From assembly GCF_047121295.1 (NCBI RefSeq), contig NZ_CP139447.1, positions 682,001 to 746,000 of the forward strand: a stretch of 64,000 bases of DNA. The letters run 5' to 3'. The notes under the pieces are model-generated. The model saw nothing but the letters and a program-made list of their open reading frames with translations, did no database searches and had not been told where the DNA came from. Every line of letters starts with the position of its first letter. Position 1 is the stretch's first letter. Positions 61,217 to 64,000 of this stretch are shown piece after piece. Origin of the DNA: Longispora sp047121295 (GTDB lineage: Bacteria > Actinomycetota > Actinomycetes > Mycobacteriales > Micromonosporaceae). The translations under genes were made by a program, and so were the position numbers.

Positions 61217-61840
61217 CTACTCCCGCGTGATCAGCGGGCCGGGTGCGCCCAGTTCGGTGAACCATTCCGGGGGCTCGGCCGCGCTGAACGCCCGGGCCAT
61301 CGCCGTGAACCACGCCGCGAACGACGGATAGTCCGGCGTGGCGGACTCCGGGAACTCCCACTCGCCGCTGTCCGCGAACCGGGTGCGGCCCTCGTCGTCG
61401 TCCTGGTGGTGGTAGTACACCGGATATTCGCCGTCGGCGTCCGGCTGGGTGACGTCGAAGCACCAGACGGCCTCGTAGCCGGCCCCGGCGAAGCCGACGA
61501 GGTGGTTGGTGGACAGGTGGCGGTCGTCGCCCCGGCTGACATCCTCGGGCAGGTGGACCAGGTCGGCGTTGAGCTCCACGAGCTCGTCCTCGTCGAGGAC
61601 GGCGAACTCGTGGTCGACGCCGTCGACCGTCCGGGTGCAGGTCAGCCCGTTGTGCACCGCGAGGAACGCGCGGTAGCTCGGCGGGGCCGACCAGGTCACG
61701 GTGCCGAAGTGCGGTTCGAGACCGGTTTCGCGGACCCGGACGGCCTTCCGCGAGGCGGGACCGGTGGCGTCGATCGTCACGACACCGTCGGATTCGGCCT
61801 GCCGCAGGTGGGCGAGCGCGGCCTTGATCTCGGCGGTCAC
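61217..61840 (-). CDS. SMI1/KNR4 (SUKH) family protein
   Basis: This acidic 207-residue protein has the SUKH fold: PPSYRAFLAVHNGL near 52, the strand and helix of the family, then EFAVLDEDELVELNADL near 77, GYEAVWCFDVTQPDADGEYPVYYHHQDD near 121 (core WCFDVTQPDADGEYPVYYHH) and YPSFAAWFTAMARAF near 173. Many SUKH proteins are immunity proteins against nuclease toxins; others are regulators. Here there is no toxin, and it is the third gene of an HTH-DUF397 operon, its GTG overlapping the DUF397 stop (GTGA). Confidence 0.82.
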   Translation of the reverse strand: MTAEIKAALAHLRQAESDGVVTIDATGPASRKAVRVRETGLEPHFGTVTWSAPPSYRAFLAVHNGLTCTRTVDGVDHEFAVLDEDELVELNADLVHLPEDVSRGDDRHLSTNHLVGFAGAGYEAVWCFDVTQPDADGEYPVYYHHQDDDEGRTRFADSGEWEFPESATPDYPSFAAWFTAMARAFSAAEPPEWFTELGAPGPLITRE

Positions 61841-62037
61841 AGCAGGTGGTCGAATTCGCCGTTGCGCGCGCCGTCGAGGAAGGCGTCGAGCTCAGCCGGC
61901 GTGAAGCGGAGGATGGGGCCGGTTTCGCCGTGCTTGCTGTCGCGCAGCTCGATGGCGTCTCCGTCGCGCCGGAGCTCGACACAGTTACCGCCGTTGCCGC
62001 CGCTCTTGCGGGCCTTGACCCATGGGGTCGTGCTCAT
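61837..62037 (-). CDS. DUF397 domain protein
   Basis: This 66-residue protein is a complete DUF397 unit: WVKARKSGGNGGNCVEL near 6-22, VELRRDGDAIELRDSK, then LRFTPAELDAFLDGARNGEF. DUF397 proteins occur almost only in actinomycetes, next to WhiJ/BldB-like HTH proteins, and are thought to act with them. Its ATG overlaps the HTH gene stop in ATGA, and its own stop overlaps the SUKH gene. Confidence 0.93.
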   Translation of the reverse strand: MSTTPWVKARKSGGNGGNCVELRRDGDAIELRDSKHGETGPILRFTPAELDAFLDGARNGEFDHLL

Positions 62038-62855
62038 TGGTACTCCTCAAGGGGTGTTGCCTTTGCTTGGATCTGAGTGAAGATCTTGCGGAAGCGCTCG
62101 ATCTCATCGGGGTGCTCCGGGTAGCGGCCACCCAGCTCGCTTTCGAGATAGACGACGTTGGGGTCCTCGTCGCCGTCGAAGTCCAACACGTGAAAGGCCC
62201 CGAGCATCGCCGAGTGCGCGCCGGCCTCCCAGGACAGGACCCTGATCTCGACGTGGTCGCGGGAGTTGAGTTCGCGCAGGTGGGAGATCTGGGCCGCGAT
62301 CACCTCGGGGCCGCCGACCTGCCGGGCCAACACGCCTGCGCCCAGCACCACGGATAGCCGGGGCGGCGGCGTGCGGCGGAAAAGAGCCTCCTGGCGTTCG
62401 AGGCGGAGCGCCACCTGCCGGTCGATCGCGGCCTCGTCGCGCGACTGGGCCGCGACATAGACAGCCCGGGCGTAGTCCGCCGTCTGGAGAGGACCCGGGA
62501 CCAGCTCGCCGTCGTAGCTCAGGATGCCGGCCGCCGCGCCTTCGAGGCCGACGTAGAGCTTGAACCACTCGGGCACGACGTCCGAGTATTCCTCGAACCA
62601 GGACTGCTCCGATGTCGCCACCGCCAGGCCGGCGAGCGCGTCGGTGACCTCGGCGTCCGCGCCGTAGAACCAGCAGAGGGTGCGCACGTCCGGAATCTTC
62701 ACGGCCGCCTTGCCGCTCTCGATGCGCCACAGCTTGGTCCGCGAAATGATCTTCGCTTCCTCGACCTCACGTTCGGTCTTCCCGGACGCCTCGCGCAGTG
62801 TCCTGAGTCGACGCCCGAGCTGGCGGCGGACGACCACGGAACCCGAGACCGACAT
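62034..62855 (-). CDS. XRE-family regulator with DUF5753 domain (WhiJ-like)
   Basis: This is a 273-residue DNA-binding protein. The N-terminal helix-turn-helix (about 10-60) includes LGRRLRTLREASGKTEREVEEA and a ISRTKLWRIESGKAAVKIPD recognition part. The DUF5753 domain follows (about 90-265) with WFKLYVGLEGAAAGILSYDG near 95 (core FKLYVGLEGAAAGI), VPGPLQTADYARA near 118 and RQEALFRRTPPP near 150. Such regulators control development or secondary metabolism. ATG 62855 follows AGGAGG by about seven bases. A palindrome upstream suggests autoregulation. Confidence 0.94.
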   Translation of the reverse strand: MSVSGSVVVRRQLGRRLRTLREASGKTEREVEEAKIISRTKLWRIESGKAAVKIPDVRTLCWFYGADAEVTDALAGLAVATSEQSWFEEYSDVVPEWFKLYVGLEGAAAGILSYDGELVPGPLQTADYARAVYVAAQSRDEAAIDRQVALRLERQEALFRRTPPPRLSVVLGAGVLARQVGGPEVIAAQISHLRELNSRDHVEIRVLSWEAGAHSAMLGAFHVLDFDGDEDPNVVYLESELGGRYPEHPDEIERFRKIFTQIQAKATPLEEYQ

Positions 62856-62872
62856 GCGGCACCTCCTTCGTG

Positions 62873-62909
62873 GACAGTGTTTCACAGTGCAGGCATGTTT
62901 CACACTGTC
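62873..62909 (-). promoter_or_regulatory. inverted-repeat operator candidate of the XRE gene
   Basis: GACAGTGT (62873-62880) and ACACTGTC (62902-62909) form a perfect inverted repeat, and TGTTTCACAGTG and TGTTTCACACTG occur within it as direct repeats. The arms are 29 bp apart, 18 to 54 bases before the start codon, in an A+T-rich stretch. Binding by the encoded XRE protein is inferred. Confidence 0.55.
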
Positions 62910-63147
62910 GGGCATTTTTGAAACAATTCAGACTAACGGTGATCATCTAAAAAATAGCCGTATGAAACGTTGCAATCAACCCTCGAATTTGGAATCCTGT
63001 GGGTGCGACCCCGGTCACATTTCGGGGGTACGCACCGCCCGTGCCCGGTTCCGGCTCCAGCCCCGGGTGCGGATGTGAGAGGCCGGGGGTGCGGCGCTCG
63101 TCCCCGACACCGCGCCCCCGGTCCGTCGCCTCAGGAGGGACCATCCG

Positions 63148-63393
63148 ATGCAGCGTGCCCCGATCGACCCCGACCGACCCGGCGAGGGCCGGCTCACCGA
63201 CGCCCGGCGGATCCTCGCCCATCACCGGCGACGGAGGTACCCGGACAATGGGGTCTGCGGTTTCTGCGCCGGCCGGTGGCGGGCCGACCGGACGCTGACC
63301 GGCAAGCCGGCGCACGGGTGCGCCCCGCGCCGCCGGGCGCTTGCGGTGCTCGACGCGGCCGGCCAGCTCGACGACCAGGGCAGGCTCCGGTGA
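63148..63393 (+). CDS. small Arg-rich protein with CX2C motif
   Basis: This 81-residue protein has no family I recognise. It contains NGVCGFCAGRWRADRTLTGKPAHGC-type spacing: CGFC (about 37-40) and, 17 residues on, HGC (about 56-58), which together could bind one zinc or iron. Both ends are rich in Arg and His. ATG 63148 follows GGAGG by nine bases, a strong start. It is divergent from the XRE gene and coupled to the next gene by GTGA, a layout often seen beside HTH-DUF397 loci. Confidence 0.68.
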   Translation: MQRAPIDPDRPGEGRLTDARRILAHHRRRRYPDNGVCGFCAGRWRADRTLTGKPAHGCAPRRRALAVLDAAGQLDDQGRLR

Positions 63394-63632
63394 ACCCGCA
63401 CGAGTACCGGGTCCGGTACCGGGGCTCGGAGCTGCGCGCGACGGTGGACCCGGCGGGGCGCACGGTGACGTTCGAGCTGCCGTGCGGGGAGCGGCCGGTC
63501 ACGGTGGACGGCGAGGGGGCCCGCGCGGTCTACGCGCTGCTGTTCGCCGCCACGTTCGGCTCCCTGGGCGGCATCGGGACCCCAGCCCCGGAACTCGACC
63601 GCCCCTCCCGACCCCGCCGCCCTCCCCGGTGA
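63390..63632 (+). CDS. small hypothetical protein
   Basis: This 80-residue protein is predicted to be beta-rich: YRVRYRGSELRATVDPAGRTVTFELP in its first half (core VRYRGSELRATVDPAGR) and a hydrophobic ARAVYALLFAATFGSLGG segment near 50 that may be a short helix or membrane-associated stretch. A Pro/Arg end follows. GTG 63390 overlaps the upstream stop. I do not recognise the family. Its TGA stop is the first part of a long hairpin repeat. Confidence 0.62.
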   Translation: MNPHEYRVRYRGSELRATVDPAGRTVTFELPCGERPVTVDGEGARAVYALLFAATFGSLGGIGTPAPELDRPSRPRRPPR

Positions 63633-63697
63633 TCAACTACACGGTCTTGCACTTTTGCGGGGTGCAAAGACAGCAACACCGTGCAGTTGATCACCGG
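63626..63697. repeat. stop-anchored hairpin element, copy B
   Basis: A 25-bp stem (63626-63650 with 63673-63697, two mismatches) encloses a TTTGC/GCAAA inner stem. The TGA at 63630-63632 is the stop codon of the preceding gene and starts TGATCAACTACACG, the same core as copy A. Positions that differ between copies keep their pairing, for example ACGTTC/GAACGT against ACGGT/ACCGT. Confidence 0.85.
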
Positions 63698-63779
63698 CAA
63701 GGGGTGGGCCGGGTGACTTGGGGCGGGATGCGGCGACGCCGGCCGGCTCCGGGGGAGTCGGCCGGCGTCGGCGGAGTGG

Positions 63780-63965
63780 TCAGCGGGGCAGGGCTGAGGA
63801 GCGCCAGCTCTTCTGGGCGGTGGGCAGGGCGCTGGCCCGCCACGGGGTGAAGCCCGCGACCGGTGCCTCCTCCGCTGCGGCGGGGCGCGCCGACAGCACC
63901 GTCACCAGGGCGGCCAGTTCCTCCGGGGTCGGGTTCCCCTCAACCGTGATCAGTGGCCCGGTCAC
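63780..63965 (-). CDS. accE: acyl-CoA carboxylase epsilon subunit
   Basis: This 61-residue protein matches the AccE/AccE5 epsilon subunit: LITVEGNPTPEELAALVTVLSAR (core VEGNPTPEELAALVTVL, about 7-23), an Ala/Glu-rich spacer and a WRASALPTAQKSWRSSALPR end with the Trp typical of the family. The epsilon subunit joins alpha and beta carboxylase subunits and raises activity. GTG 63965 overlaps the beta-subunit stop in GTGA. The alpha subunit gene is about 13 kb to the left in this window. Confidence 0.88.
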   Translation of the reverse strand: MTGPLITVEGNPTPEELAALVTVLSARPAAAEEAPVAGFTPWRASALPTAQKSWRSSALPR

Positions 63966-64000
63966 AGCGGGATGTTCCCGTGCTTCTTCGGCGGCAGGGT
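63962..64000 (-). CDS. accD: acyl-CoA carboxylase beta subunit, C-terminal end (partial)
   Basis: Only the last 12 residues and the stop are inside the window: TLPPKKHGNIPL, the highly conserved C-terminus of actinobacterial propionyl/acetyl-CoA carboxylase beta (carboxyltransferase) subunits. The stop overlaps the accE GTG. The identity rests on this short tail plus the epsilon gene that follows, which normally pairs with accD5/pccB. Confidence 0.82.
   Translation of the reverse strand, partial: TLPPKKHGNIPL

Overview
The window is about 70% G+C with extreme GC3 and many GTG and four-base-overlapping (ATGA/GTGA) starts. It carries a conservon (cvnABCD), type II glutamine synthetase, HTH-DUF5753/DUF397 regulators, an acyl-CoA carboxylase epsilon subunit, an MmpS-like lipoprotein and LtrA. 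This set points to a filamentous actinomycete, most likely Micromonosporaceae-like (inferred from gene content; no rRNA is present). I saw no rRNA, tRNA, prophage, CRISPR array or intact insertion sequence. At least twelve genes start exactly 6-7 nt after a TANNNT box, so leaderless transcription looks common.

Layout. 1-11 kb: cupin tail, DUF4272 gene whose stop codon lies in a small MITE-like element, LtrA membrane protein, RlmA-type rRNA methyltransferase, glnII, adenosine deaminase, PepN, a ketoglutarate-semialdehyde-type dehydrogenase, a flavoprotein and a secreted GH16 glucanase with a ricin-type lectin. 11-16 kb: branched-chain amino-acid ABC transporter livHMGF plus livK. 16-25.4 kb: conservon cvnABCD, convergent with an operon of an acidic protein, an IS110-transposase-like protein that ends in the same tail motifs as CvnA, and a second roadblock protein; two DnaA boxes lie in front of that operon. 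25.6-33.4 kb: HypX, deoC with two aldehyde dehydrogenases (one lacking the catalytic half), an MmpS-like lipoprotein, upp and a phosphosugar mutase. With add these form a nucleoside/deoxyribose salvage set: deoC yields acetaldehyde, which the dehydrogenase can oxidise.

33.4-49 kb: a membrane Ser/Thr kinase, M20 amidohydrolase, a frameshifted methyltransferase in an overlapping operon with a sarcosine-oxidase-like flavoenzyme, a membrane protein with a hydrolase-like end, an LpdA-type flavoprotein, gamma-glutamylcyclotransferase, two tandem-GNAT proteins, a SCO6745-like protein, an MBL hydrolase, a DUF4349 lipoprotein, and a DoxX/TetR pair with matching operators. 49-64 kb: biotin carboxylase/BCCP subunit (accA), maf and accE-accD, which sit close together in other actinobacteria, are here about 6 kb apart each. 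Between them lie a carbohydrate ABC importer without its ATPase, a DrrAB exporter with an MFS protein, ddaH-rocD arginine catabolism, a MazG-like pyrophosphohydrolase, a YcxB-like protein and an HTH/DUF397/SUKH operon.

The most unusual signals are the IS110-derived protein with a conservon tail, two homologous long hairpins that each begin at the TGA stop of the upstream gene, and the SUKH-containing regulator operon.
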